Below the pieces are notes generated by a model. The model was not told where the DNA came from. It made no database searches and saw only the letters and a program-made list of their open reading frames with translations. This document shows, piece after piece, positions 1 to 9,448 of a DNA stretch of 64,000 nt. This stretch comes from Anniella stebbinsi (taxonomy: Eukaryota; Chordata; Lepidosauria; Squamata; Anniellidae). Position 1 is the first letter of the stretch; every line of letters starts with the position of its first letter. The position numbers and the translations under genes are program-made. Where the stretch lies: positions 16,671,001 to 16,735,000 of the forward strand of contig JARDYH010000002.1 in the NCBI GenBank assembly GCA_029215795.1, read 5' to 3'.

Positions 1-527
1 TCGCAGACCATCTGTCAACCGAAAACCCACAAACACGACATGAGTGTAACAGCACCCCCTGCCCATATTTCCCAGCAACTTGTGTACACAGGCATACTGC
101 CTCTGATAATGGAGGTAGCACAGAGACACCAGGACTAGTAGCCATTGATAGTCTTCTCCTCCAGGAATGTGTCTAGCCCTTGGTGGCCATCATTATGTCT
201 TGTGGTAGCGAATTCCATAGTTTGACTATATGTGAAGAAGTCCTTCCTTTTATCTGTCCTGAATCTCCCATCAATCCGGTTCATGGAATGACCCTGGGCT
301 CTAGTATTATGAGAGAGGGTGAAAAATGTCTTCCTATCCACATTCTCCACACCATGCATAATTTTGTACACTTCTATCATGTCTCCCTTTACCCTCTTTT
401 TTCCAAGCTAAAGAATCCCAGCAGTTGTAACCTTCCATCATAGCGGAGATGCTCCAGTCCCTTGATAATTTTAGTTGCCCTTTTCTGGGCTTCCCCCAGC
501 TCTTCAGACTTTCCTGCAGGCCCATTC
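1..527 (-). mobile_element. CR1-clade LINE, 3' part, truncated by window edge
   Basis: Read on the minus strand this is the 3' half of a reptile CR1 LINE. The plus strand carries the familiar reverse-complement text: a block about a drop in a short frame, then 'CTCTAGTATTATGAGAGAGG', 'CATAATTTTGTACACTTC' and 'GATGCTCCAGTCCCTTGAT'. The same family recurs at 10570-11219 (opposite orientation) and 11797-11960. The minus-strand frames (for example 135-380) contain stops and lack any reverse-transcriptase motif, so it is a dead fragment. The 5' end is lost near 527. Confidence 0.8.
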
Positions 528-831
528 CTATTGCCCATAGCTTTCTGGACTTAGCCTTGCCTGACCATCATTCGGACTAGTGCTATGCTGAAAACTGTCC
601 TAACAATTCCCCCATGGAATAAGCTCCCACTTTTCTACTTCAATCTTGGGGTACCTTAGAATTTCTTTGGGAAATTTTGAGATTAATTTATTGTTATTGT
701 TGGGAGGTGGCTGAGGGTGATGTTTGATGTTTGTTTCATTTTCTTATTACACAGTCTCCATCACTCTGCAGCCACCCCAGCTACCAATGCTTCCTGATCT
801 GAAGAAGAAGTAGAGAAAACCATGGGACCCT
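528..831. other. no recognisable feature
   Basis: I see no gene or repeat that I recognise in this 0.3 kb stretch between the CR1 remnant and a SINE. Confidence 0.4.
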
Positions 832-1013
832 AGGAATATAGAAGCTGCTCTATATGGACTCAGGCCTTTAGTCCATCTAGCCCAGTGTTGTCAACACTGA
901 CTGGTAGCAACTCTTCAGGGTTTCAGGCAGAAGGTTTTCCAGCTCACCTGGATTGAAGCTGGTACTTTCTACGTGCAAAGCATGTACTCTACCGCTTAGC
1001 TATGGATCTTCCC
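832..1013 (-). mobile_element. tRNA-derived SINE
   Basis: On the minus strand the element starts with a tRNA-like head. An A-box-like TAGCTAAGCGGTAGAGTAC lies at about 984-1002 and a B-box-like GCTTCAATCCAG at about 949-960. It is followed by the text 'GGGCTAGATGGACTAAAGGCC' typical of reptile tRNA SINE bodies. A second tRNA-like head, 'TAGCTTAGTGGTAGAG' on the plus strand, begins right next to it at about 1015. There are enough differences from a tRNA that it is not a tRNA gene. Confidence 0.65.
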
Positions 1014-1479
1014 ATAGCTTAGTGGTAGAGAAGTTGTCTCATGATATCCCCCTGCCTGGGCTTTAACTGAAGTGTGGGAAGCTAGGACGGCTGCAGATTT
1101 CCAGAGTGATGATTGTATAATGAAAGACAGGGGATTCACAGACATCTCTTGGCTCCCTCATAACCCAAACGAGTGCACGAAACTCACGCACGGCATGAGT
1201 TCAAACACTTTTCAAATACCTCTTTTCATATGTTTCAATGTTAGAGCTCCCATTGGTATACATCAGTTAGACTATTACTCCTATTGGCTGGCTGAGCTTC
1301 CAGTGTGGAGGTGGTGGTGGCTCCATCCAATAGAACTGGAGGACACTAGGTTGGAGAAGGCTGGAGTAGAAACTTTGCATCAGCAAAGTAAAGGATAAAA
1401 ACTCCCTCCATGAATGCGCACAGCGGGGGGATTAATGAGTGTGTGTTTGTCTGTTTAAAGGGGATAATGGTTTCAAGGG

Positions 1480-1931
1480 GGAAATTTTAAAAATCCTACA
1501 AAATCAAGACATGAATGGATCTGTTACAAACTTGGCATGCCTAAAGCCCTACTTCAGAGCTATCATCACACCAAGTTTCATTTCTTTATCTTTAAAAATG
1601 ATCGCTTTTTTAAAAAAACTTAATTTTAAAACCACAAACTTAAAAAAAATCCTAAAAAATCAAGACTTGAAGGGATCTGTTCCAAATTTGGCATGTCTAA
1701 AAAACTACACAAGAGCCAAGATTGAACTCTTCATCTTTAAAAATGAGGGAGCTGTAAGCATTTGATTAATTTCCATTGACTAGAGCTGTTCTCCGAAAAC
1801 GGGCGGCTCTCCGACGGGTAATCCTACGGGGCGGAGTAAGGGGAGCCGCTCTGAAATCGGGGCAGAGAATCACCTCAAAGGAAATCTAGCTCGAATTTAG
1901 AGGCGGAGAAGATCCACTTTGTACACCCCTG
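1480..1931. mobile_element. old DNA-transposon-like fragment with internal direct repeats
   Basis: Two blocks about 156 bp apart (near 1491-1550 and 1647-1706) share 'ATCAAGAC', 'GGATCTGTT' and 'TTGGCATG'. This is the style of internal repeats seen in other hAT-like elements of this window (compare 26442-27372). The right side ends with GTACACCCCTG at 1921-1931, which looks like a hAT terminal inverted repeat in reverse (CAGGGGTGTAC). I cannot find the matching left end, so the assignment is an inference. Confidence 0.4.
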
Positions 1932-2890
1932 GTAAATAAACCAATAAATAATATAAAATGAGAATGCTGAGAGTAGGCACTAAGTATTTTGAATAAATAG
2001 GTATGAAACAGCAAAAAAGTAACCTGGGGAATGTTGCGAAAGTAACATGGAACATGTTTCACATTCTGCTATGCAAAACCTATGCTTACGATACCATTCA
2101 CAAGAATGCTTCTTTTGAGGGAGGAATTACTTCTCTTTGTCTGTATAACAGATTATTCAAAAGTTATAGGCTGAAAAAGGTTGGTCCTGATTCTTTCTTT
2201 CTTTTTTTAAAAAATCATTAAAAAAAGAGAGCTTACCGCAGATGTTTAACTTTCCCCAGATGTTCCTCAAGGTATCTATGACAAGTTGGCTAATTTCTTG
2301 TAGTCATTCGGGAGGAGGTAGCTCTTTTTGTTATCTTGTTTAATCTCTTTGTAAAGCAAGGGGCTGCTTCAGGAAGAGAAGAAGGGATACACTGAGCTGC
2401 CGGAGGGAGCCGTGTAAAAGGATTGCTGCGTTGTCAAATGCTATAATGTGTTATGACATAGATCAGCTGTTGTTTTCCAGTCTCGCAGGAAACCTGGTGG
2501 AATCTCGTTTCTTTGACTGTATTAAATTATCTGTAAATGTCGTCCTTTAAACTGGCACCCAAGGCCCCTTTTATCAGAACATTAAGACACGGGTAGCATC
2601 AATGGCCAAATCCCCTTCAAAGCTATTGTGTCTTTGGAGGATTTGTGGTTTACCTTTACTTTTGCATCAAACTAACTTAATAAATACAGGGTTAGGAGAG
2701 AATTGTTACTATAGCAATCCCCATGGTAACACAGGAATTGCAGAAATGGTCATCCTCCAAGAACAGCCCCCTCCCCCGATGAGCTCCAATGCAAGAGAAG
2801 CCGAACTATCTCTGGGGTCATTTTGATTCTAAAATCAACAAAAATTTGAACTGTACTGAGAGCATTATAGAAGAGAAGAGGAGTTAACAC
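1932..2890. other. low-repeat stretch, no gene seen
   Basis: There are no recognisable repeats or exons. The part at about 2220-2600 is free of repeats and of ordinary complexity, so it is one of several candidate conserved non-coding blocks. This rests only on appearance. Confidence 0.3.
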
Positions 2891-3142
2891 TCTCGCTTAA
2901 GAAGTCACATTCCATGGACAAAATAATTGGGATGTATCCAGTGCTGTCTGTCTGCCAGTGGAATGGAAACTGCTGGCAGAACCAATTCAACCTCCCCTCT
3001 ACAGACCCCTGCAAATACACTCTGGATGGTTGGGAAGCCCTCTGAAGCAGATCTGGATGGCGTGCAGATGTGGTGCAGTGGAGAGGAACACAAGTCCCAT
3101 TGCAAGAGAGGATGTCTGTTCGTGTGGTGTCGGATGGAACCC

Positions 3143-3280
3143 ATTATTGGTGTTTTATTGGTGTTTTATTGGTGTTTTAATGATGTACTGGTTTTATCTG
3201 CTTTTAATCAGTTTTTGTATTTTGTGTTTGGTGTTGTTCCCCGCCTCGATCCGCTGGGAGAGGCAGGTGATAAATAAATA

Positions 3281-3314
<34 letters not shown>

Positions 3315-3320
3315 GTTATT
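3143..3320 (+). mobile_element. L2-clade LINE 3' tail with (ATT)n
   Basis: The stretch shows the tail of the L2 LINE copies in this window: 'TTGTTCCCCGCCTCGATCCG' followed by 'GATAAATAAATA' and an (ATT)n run at 3281-3320. The reverse complement of the same tail begins the L2 copies at 17439 and 23135. It contains a short triplication of 'TTGGTGTTTTA' at about 3147-3179. There is no coding content. Confidence 0.7.
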
Positions 3321-3373
3321 GCCAGCTAGCCTAGCAAATAGATTTTGCTCTCTTTCATATAACTCCATAGACC

Positions 3374-3445
3374 AGATTTCCCTAACTGGGTGCCCTCCAA
3401 ACATTTTGGACAACAACTCCTATCATCCCCAGTGAGCATGGCCAA
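3374..3445 (+). repeat. dispersed repeat with 'GGTGCCCTCCA'
   Basis: This fragment matches a short repeat seen repeatedly here: 'GGGTGCCCTCCAAACATTTT', then 'ACAACTCCTATCAT' and 'AGCATGGCC'. Relatives lie at 16160-16262, 16555-16640, 20714-20850, 21385-21485, 30960-31075 and 45565-45690. The family is common in squamate genomes as I remember them; I cannot name it from the sequence alone. Confidence 0.55.
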
Positions 3446-3549
3446 ATGGTCAGGCGTCGATAGGACATATAGAAGGCTGCCAGAGACTATTGTCTATGCC
3501 TTGCAGGATATCCAATAAGAAGATCTTTTGTACCCTATGTTGTTGTTAT

Positions 3550-4530
3550 TAGGGCTTTGCACAGCCCCTCCCAATTTGCCTCGGAGGCCATTTTGGAGCC
3601 TCTGAAATGGCCCTGACTCAACTTGGGGTGCTTTGGGGCTGGGCTGCCTTGCTTCAGAACTGAATCCGAAGCGAGGTTCAGCTGCAGCCGAAGCAGGACA
3701 GCCCTTGGGGATTACTGGACAATTGCCATGTGGTTGCAAAGCAGGCATCCAGGAAAGCTGGGCAGAAGGTAAACCAGGCGTCCATTGGACTCCCCACTCA
3801 CTCCCATCCCTCCCTCTCTCACCACTCACCCTTGAACCCAGAACTGCTGCCACCTGCAGGACTTATCTTTGCCATCTATCCTTCTCCATTAGAGCCATGA
3901 TATAAAAGTAAGATGGGGGCTCTGAAGTTTTCATAGGTCTATGGCCGCAAACTACAGAAGTGGGCCTTTATGACCTTACTGTATTTCTTCGATTCTAAGA
4001 CGCCATCGATTGTAAGACGCACCTTAATTTCAGTACCACTAACAGAAAAAAGCTTTGATTCTAAGAAAAATAAAATAATAAATGCTAAAATATATCTAAA
4101 ATACAAAAACTGCGATTCTAAGACGCCATCGATTCTAAGATGCACCCCGTTTTTAGAGATGTTTATATGGGGGGGAAGTGTGTCTTAGAATCGAAGAAAT
4201 ATGGTAGTTTGCAGCTGTAGATTTCTGAAAACTACAGAGCTCCCATCTTACTTTTAAATCTTGGCTCTAAATAGAGGAGGACAGACAGCAAGTGGCAGCT
4301 CCGGGTTTGGGGGGTGAGCGCGGGAGGGATAGGAGCGGGGAGGTGAGTCCAATGGACTTACAGTCAGCTTTGCGCCAACTTTCCCGCATGGGCGGCTCAG
4401 GGGAGTGGCCTACCACAGCCCCAAATCAGCCTGAGGCACTCCCAGATGCTTCGGAACTTGTCTGATTTGCCTCGGGCTGACCCAGTATTGCCTCGTATTC
4501 AGGCCAAGAGTTTGGGGGGGGGGTCCCCTA
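3550..4530. mobile_element. hAT-like non-autonomous element, hosting a nested MITE
   Basis: The ends are TAGGGCTTTGCAC and GGGTCCCCTA, flanked by the near-identical 8-bp sequences GTTGTTAT (3542-3549) and GTTGTAAT (4531-4538). That is the target duplication size of hAT transposons. The arms are inverted repeats: 'AAAGTAAGATGGG' near 3906 pairs with its complement near 4242, and 'TTTGCCTCGG' near the left end pairs with 'CCGAGGCAAA' near the right end. A second element (3977-4205) sits between the arms. Long frames inside, such as 3494-3853 minus, show no protein similarity I recognise. Confidence 0.75.
3977..4205. mobile_element. nested MITE with ends TACTGTATTTCTTCGATTC
   Basis: The terminal inverted repeats are TACTGTATTTCTTCGATTC and GAATCGAAGAAATATGGTA, about 229 bp apart. 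The phrase 'GATTCTAAGACGCCATCGAT' occurs at both ends in direct orientation (3991 and 4112). Ends of this kind (TAcTGTATTT..CGATTnTAAGACGC) belong to a widespread vertebrate MITE type. No clear target duplication is visible, so the superfamily is left open. It inserted into the loop of the 3550-4530 element. Confidence 0.7.
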
Positions 4531-4969
4531 GTTGTAATTCCATCGCAATGATACCATCTTTTTGCTTGTGATGCACTCTGATTTCTCCTCCTGATCTTGC
4601 ATAGTCCTCACCAACTTTGCCTTCACTTGATTCTCCCCATCCTGTGGGAAGGCTTTTGTATCACTGGACGGGAGATGGTAGGAGAATGCCTTAGTGCAGA
4701 GTTTTCTCAGTTTTGTTGGAGTTGTGAGAAGAAGCCAAAACCCACAAATAGACACAGAGCTAAATCCAACGTTACGTGAGTGGGCTTCTGCTTGTGCAAT
4801 GGAATGATCCTGCCTCATCCCCTGAAGTCCAACATTTCCCCTGGAGGGTCCCCCAAAACCCCAGAACAGATTTTGAGGGGCACAGTGGGCTGCAGCAGTC
4901 AGGGGAAATCCATTCCGTTAGTGGGTGACCAACTGTCAGGATTTCCCCAGATTTGCCCTGGGGCAGATC

Positions 4970-5424
4970 TACACTGCTGCTTTAAAGTAGGCTGACCATC
5001 TGAAAAGGAGGACAGGGCTCATATAACTTTTAACAGTTGTAGAGAAGAGGTAATTTCAGCCAGTGTAATTTGTATGCAATTAGTTCCTGGTGAAATTCCC
5101 TCTTCATCACAACAGTTAAAGTTGCAGGGGCCCTGCCTTCTTTTGTATATGGTCACTCTAGTATAGTGCCTGCAACTTTAACTGTTGTGATGAAGAGGGA
5201 ATTTCACCAGGGACTAATTGCATACAAATGACACTGGCTGAAATTCCCTTTTCTCTACAACAGTTAAAGTTACATGAGTCCTGTCCTCCTTTTCATATGG
5301 TCAGCCTACTTTAAAGCGGTTTATAACAGTAGTGACAACTGTTTTTGGAGTGTGTCCTGGGCCCCAATAGTTGTCAGTACTGTTATAAACCACTTTAAAG
5401 TGCTTTAAAGCAGCAGTGTAGCTC
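4970..5424. mobile_element. middle element of the nest, ends GGCAGATCTACACTGC
   Basis: The inverted ends are GGCAGATCTACACTGCTGC and GCAGCAGTGTAGCTCC. The element is flanked by a perfect 8-bp duplication TGCCCTGG (4962-4969 and 5425-5432), so it is hAT-like. The joined flanks restore the host element's sequence as judged against 60069-60490. Its own inside is palindromic: 'CGGTTTATAACAGTAGTGACAACTG' is answered downstream by its complement. It is interrupted by 4988-5308. Related ends ('ATCTACAC') occur in the fold-back elements at 22196 and 53024. Confidence 0.75.
4988..5308. mobile_element. palindromic hAT MITE (TAGGCTGACC family), innermost
   Basis: The 321-bp element has ends TAGGCTGACCAT and ATGGTCAGCCTA and is nearly palindromic over its full length. 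Landmarks are 'AACTTTTAACAGTTG', 'GCAATTAGTTCCTGGTG' and 'CATCACAACAGTTAAAG', each repeated in reverse complement. It is flanked by the 8-bp duplication CTTTAAAG (4980-4987 and 5309-5316), itself a palindrome. Siblings are at 18725, 31251, 39166, 39369 and 63453. There is no coding capacity. Confidence 0.88.
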
Positions 5425-5908
5425 CTGCCCTGGTGTTTGGTCTATCCTGGGTGTCTGGGGGGTTTTCTGGCATTTTCTATAATGTCCTAGAATGACACAC
5501 TTTCCCCTTTAAGGCCGCCATTAGTGTGGCAGGAGGGAATGATGCACTTTGTGGGAGTGCATCATTCCCCCCCCCCCCAGTGCTCCAATCAGGGCCTTAA
5601 AGGGGAAAGTGTGTCATTCCTGGACAATATAGAAAAGGCCCCGGTTGGAGCAGTGAGGGGGACGGGAATGACATGCTTTCCCCTCCTCCACTCCAATTGG
5701 AGCCTTTAAGGTGGAGGAGGGAAGACACACTTTCCAGAAGCCCCAGAAAGCCGCTTTCCTGCCCCCCACAAGGGTGTCCTCTTTACTGGTTTCCCAAATA
5801 TGGTCACCCTACATTAACTGATGGAAACTATTAATTACCAGCCATTCTCTGGAAGGTGAAAATGACAACACTGTATATTCAAGGTACATGTATAATATAG
5901 CTCTGGAA

Positions 5909-6128
5909 CAGTGGAGGTTGGTTGCTCTGATTTCAGTGGGGTTGTGAATCCATCCTATGTTTTAGCCAGAACCAGCCAGAACTCTAACAGGAGCTATTCA
6001 ATGTGCTGAATTCATTTTTGGGAGAGGTTTGAGCACTTTGGATCACTCCTTTAGAGTTCTGGCTGGTTCTGACTAATAACAGAATGGATTCAAAGCCCTG
6101 CCAAAGTCAGAGCCACCACCCTTTACTG
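5909..6128. mobile_element. hAT-like MITE with ends CAGTGGAGG
   Basis: The ends are CAGTGGAGGTTGGTTGCTC and GAGCCACCACCCTTTACTG. The flanking 8-mers CTCTGGAA (5901-5908) and CTGTGGAA (6129-6136) differ at one position. Inside, 'CCAGAACCAGCCAGAACTCT' is answered by 'AGAGTTCTGGCTGGTTCTG', so the 220-bp element folds back. Relatives are 32036-32194 and a fragment at 49017-49125. Confidence 0.82.
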
Positions 6129-6157
6129 CTGTGGAAAATGTGAGCACACGGCTTTCA

Positions 6158-6160
<3 letters not shown>

Positions 6161-6201
<41 letters not shown>

Positions 6202-6228
6202 TTGAATGGAAATATATCTATCTATCTG
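6161..6228. repeat. (TA)n then (TATC)n microsatellite
   Basis: A (TA)n run at 6161-6203 is followed by a short TATC run near 6213-6228. No function is implied. Confidence 0.9.
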
Positions 6229-6285
6229 AGAATGGAAGGATCCGTAATATGGGTTGGAAAAAACAAACCTTGCTAGTGTATTTTG

Positions 6286-7591
6286 TAGGGGTGTGCACGG
6301 ACCCCCCGGATCGGATCGGGACCCGGATCGGGACCTCCAATTTTGTCACGGACCGGTTCGGACAAAATCGAAGTCCCCCCGGACCGGATCGAGTCCGATC
6401 CCGACCCCAAAATCGTAAATTTTTGGATCGGCCGCCATTTTTTTCCCCATAGACTTGCATTGCAATGCAAGTCTATGAGGAAAAAATGGCGGCGGGTGGG
6501 TGAGGGGGGGCCTAACTCCCTCCCCCCCCGGGGCCGTCCACTGTGGACGGCCCCGGCAGGTAAGCCCCCTCCCCCGCGCTCCCTACCCCCCCTGGGGCTG
6601 TCCGCTTCCATCCGCTGGCGCCCGCGGGCGCCAGCGGATAGAAGCGGACGGCTCCGGGGGGGGTAAGCCCCCTTCCCCACCACTGCTTACCTTCTCGGCC
6701 CGTCCGCTCCCGTCCGGCGCCGGCGGCTACTACCAGCGGGCTCCGCGGCCTACTCTCGAGTAGCGCGCCGGGTGATGACATCACCCGGCGCGCCACCCTG
6801 GAGTAGGCCGCGGAGCCTGCTGGTAGTAGTCGCCGGCGCCGGACGGGAGCGGCCGGGCCGGCAAGGTAAGGGCCCCCTCCCCCCCTCCGCGCGCCCCCTC
6901 CTCCCCTCCACGCACCCCCTGCTTACCTTCTCGGCCTGTCCGCTCCCGTCCAGCGCCGGCGGCTACTACCAGCAGGCTCCGCGGCCTGCTCTAGAGTAGC
7001 GCGCCGGGTGATGACATCACCCGGCGCGCCACCCTAGAGCAGGCCGCGGAGCCTGCTGGTAGTAGTAGTCGCCGGCGCCGGACGGGAGCGGCCGGGCCGG
7101 GAAGGTAAGGGCCCCCCTCCGCGCGCCCCCTCCTCCCCTCCACGCACCCCCTGCTTACCTTCTCGGCCCGTCCGCTCCCGTCCGGCGCCGGCGGCTACTA
7201 CCAGCGGGCTCCACGGCCTGCTCTAGAGTAGCGCGCCAGGTGATGACATCACCCGGCGCGCCACCCTGGAGCAGGCCGCGGAGCCCGCTGGTTGTAGCTG
7301 CTAGTGCCGGACGGGAGCGGACGGGCCGAGAAGGTAAGCGCCCCCCTCCTCCCCCCCCGCTGTCCACTTTCATCGGCGGGCGCCCGCTGGCGCCCGCCAA
7401 TGGAAGCGGTGGTGGGCGCCAGTGGGCGCCCACCGATCCGCCGATCCGCCGAACCGGTTCGGAGCCTTTTCAGACCGGTTCGGATTGGATCGGCCGATCC
7501 AGCTGCGGGATCGGAAATCGGATAATTTATCCGATTTCCCACTGGACCGGACTCGGATCGTGGATCGGGTCTGATCCAGTGCACATCCCTA
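6286..7591. mobile_element. GC-rich hAT-like element with three palindromic modules
   Basis: The ends are TAGGGGTGTGCACGG and CAGTGCACATCCCTA, with a perfect 8-bp duplication GTATTTTG (6278-6285 and 7592-7599). This is the hAT hallmark. Both subterminal zones are crowded with GGATCGG/CCGATCC motifs. The interior is a chain of hairpins: one at about 6430-6493 (arms of 'ATAGACTTGCATTG'), one at 6525-6560, one at 6585-6660, then three large modules (6686-6870, 6922-7109, 7154-7338). Each module starts with CTTACC, ends with GGTAAG and is centred on GGTGATGACATCACC. CpG is far denser than in flanking DNA. It has no transposase; the long frames are by-products of GC content. Confidence 0.9.
6686..7338. 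repeat. array of three palindromic modules inside the GC-rich element
   Basis: Module centres (GGTGATGACATCACC) lie at 6771-6785, 7007-7021 and 7239-7253, so the period is 236 and 232 bp. Modules of 185-188 bp are separated by pyrimidine-rich spacers of about 44-51 bp ('CCCCCTCC..GCGCGCC'). Each half-module contains 'CCGTCCGGCGCC', 'GGCTACTACCAGC', 'GGCTCC.CGGCC' and 'TAGCGCGCC', then the same words in reverse complement. Confidence 0.9.
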
Positions 7592-7825
7592 GTATTTTGT
7601 TTGCTTGCTTAAGATGTAGTCAGCTGGGCCTTTTAATGCAACCATGATCTTTTAAATGCAGCCATTATTCAGGTTACCCAGATGTTAAAGCAGAAAAACA
7701 TATTTTCTCACTAGTCAACCTAAAGTATTTTGCTGCTGGCAAAATGCAAACATTACTTTGGGATGCTTCAAATATTTCCAGTTGAACCCCAGAACACATC
7801 TACCATCCAAATAAGCCCTTTACAG

Positions 7826-7914
7826 TGCAATCCTATGCACATCTGCTCAGAAATAAGAACCGTTGAGTTCAATGAGACTTATTCCAACCTAAGTGTTTAC
7901 AGGATCACACTGCA
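7826..7914. repeat. short palindromic repeat with GCAATCCTATGCA
   Basis: The piece runs from TGCAATCCTATGCAC to GGATCACACTGCA, with 'TTGAGTTCAATGAGACTTATT' in the centre (19 of those bases also fold back). Relatives are at 19130-19220, 20590-20705 and 59118-59216. It is a common reptile MITE-like repeat; target duplications are not clear here. Confidence 0.6.
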
Positions 7915-8639
7915 AGAGGAAGGATGGAATGGAAATATTTCTTCACACAGTGTAAGATTAGTTTCTCTTGCAGAGAAATTGCACAATTTCCCTGCAACAG
8001 AAAATGAAGTACAATGAATTTATGGAATTTGCTGTCCTGGGTGAAAAACAAATCAAGTTTTAAAACAGGACTAAAGTGTTGGGACTATTGCAACCTTATC
8101 TGAAAGTTACTGGAAGGGGGAAGTGTTGCAGTTAGTTCATGGGAATTCTGTTCACAGCTAGCCTCAGGATCTCTATAGACTACAATGTAGCTTCCTATAA
8201 TTTCTTAATTTTGCTCCTCCCCTCCTTCTTGCTGACCTCCACCATTGTAGGGAGCACTTGTGTTTCCTCTCTCACTCCTGCCTATGTAATTGAACACAAA
8301 ATGGACTGAACAAACACTTTTTTGAAAGTCTATGCTATACCTGCATTGTATATGCAAGAATATTTGTGAGTAAAGTTGTTTTCTTTCTCCCACTGAAGAA
8401 GGGTGCGGTCTCTCCTTTATTGTGCTAAATTTGCCTGTGTGCATGTGGGATTGGTAAACGCTCATTCTGTTCTGCCTTTTTTGTTTTTTCTCTGCTAACT
8501 GCCTTCCTAACGGGAGGGACGAGTACCAAATAATCCCATTGTAAATAAATTTACAGGAGGAAGATCTGCCAATGCTATTAGCCACGATAACCAAATGGAA
8601 TGTTTCATGTTCAGAAACAGTTCCTCTGATTGGGAGATG

Positions 8640-8728
8640 TGGATAAACACTAGGTGATTGTCTCTACCCTTGTGCCTGTTTATGGATAAATACCAGATGA
8701 TTGTCTCTCCCCCTTGTACCTGTTTGTG
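8640..8728 (+). repeat. two-copy tandem duplication, about 46-bp unit
   Basis: 'TGGATAAACACTAGGTGATT' is followed by a diverged second copy 'TGGATAAATACCAGATGATT'. Both copies continue with 'GTCTCT.CCC.TTGT.CCTG'. The surrounding 7915-9448 otherwise holds no gene or repeat that I recognise. Confidence 0.7.
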
Positions 8729-9448
8729 GGCTTCACAAGGATATATTTGTTTGGCTATGTTTTGAAGTCAGAGCATTTTCCTAGAATGGCTTGTTGGTAT
8801 TATCCAGCATGGCAAATACTCCTGAACTAATTATTGGTGTTGATGGGGGAAGTCAAGAGTCCTGCATTTGGGTTTACTGATAGTAATCCTTTTAAAATTT
8901 GTGAAGTACAGTAACTCTGTGCCTTGCTTTTCTCAAAATGTTCAGTGCTCCCTTTAAGGCAGGCATTGTTGTCCTCTTTCACAAGGCACTGTATTTTTAG
9001 AATTGTCCAAGAAACAATTATAGGTTGCACTGACTGCAGAGGCAGAAAGAGCCAGTAAATAAGGACTTGGAAAGAGACATTGATTTATAAGAGGATGGGA
9101 GGAAAAGGGAAACAGATAGAGAGATATTCCAAGGCAGCCTTAGGGACAGAACAACAACAAAAAGAGTTCAGTTCCAAACATGATGTGCTAACTCCAAGGT
9201 ACACTACAAATATTGTATGCACTGCAAATCTATTAAACCATTTTTTGAGGATTTTAAAAAAATACGTAATGATCCTAATAGAAGCCGTCCAGAAAGGAAG
9301 AAAGATTTCATACAACAAGTTAATCCATCTGTCCATGTCTGTTCAATTTAGGGATGCTGCTAAAACTTGAAATTAGGTGGTTATGTTCATAATACCCATA
9401 TGTATGCTGAGCCTGCATGGCTATCTAATGGCCTTTAGTATTTTCAAT

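Larger units (their letters stand above)
4919..5811. mobile_element. hAT-like element (TAGGGTGACC type), outermost of a three-level nest
   Basis: The outer element is a relative of 60069-60490, in the opposite orientation. Its left part (4919-4969) carries 'GTGACCAACTGTCAGG' and 'GGATTTCCCC'. Its right part (5433-5811) carries 'AATGACACACTTTCCCC' blocks and the end 'CCAAATATGGTCACCCTA'. Flanks CATTCCGT and CATTAACT match at only 5 of 8 positions, so the target duplication is decayed. The body is interrupted by 4970-5424. Confidence 0.7.
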
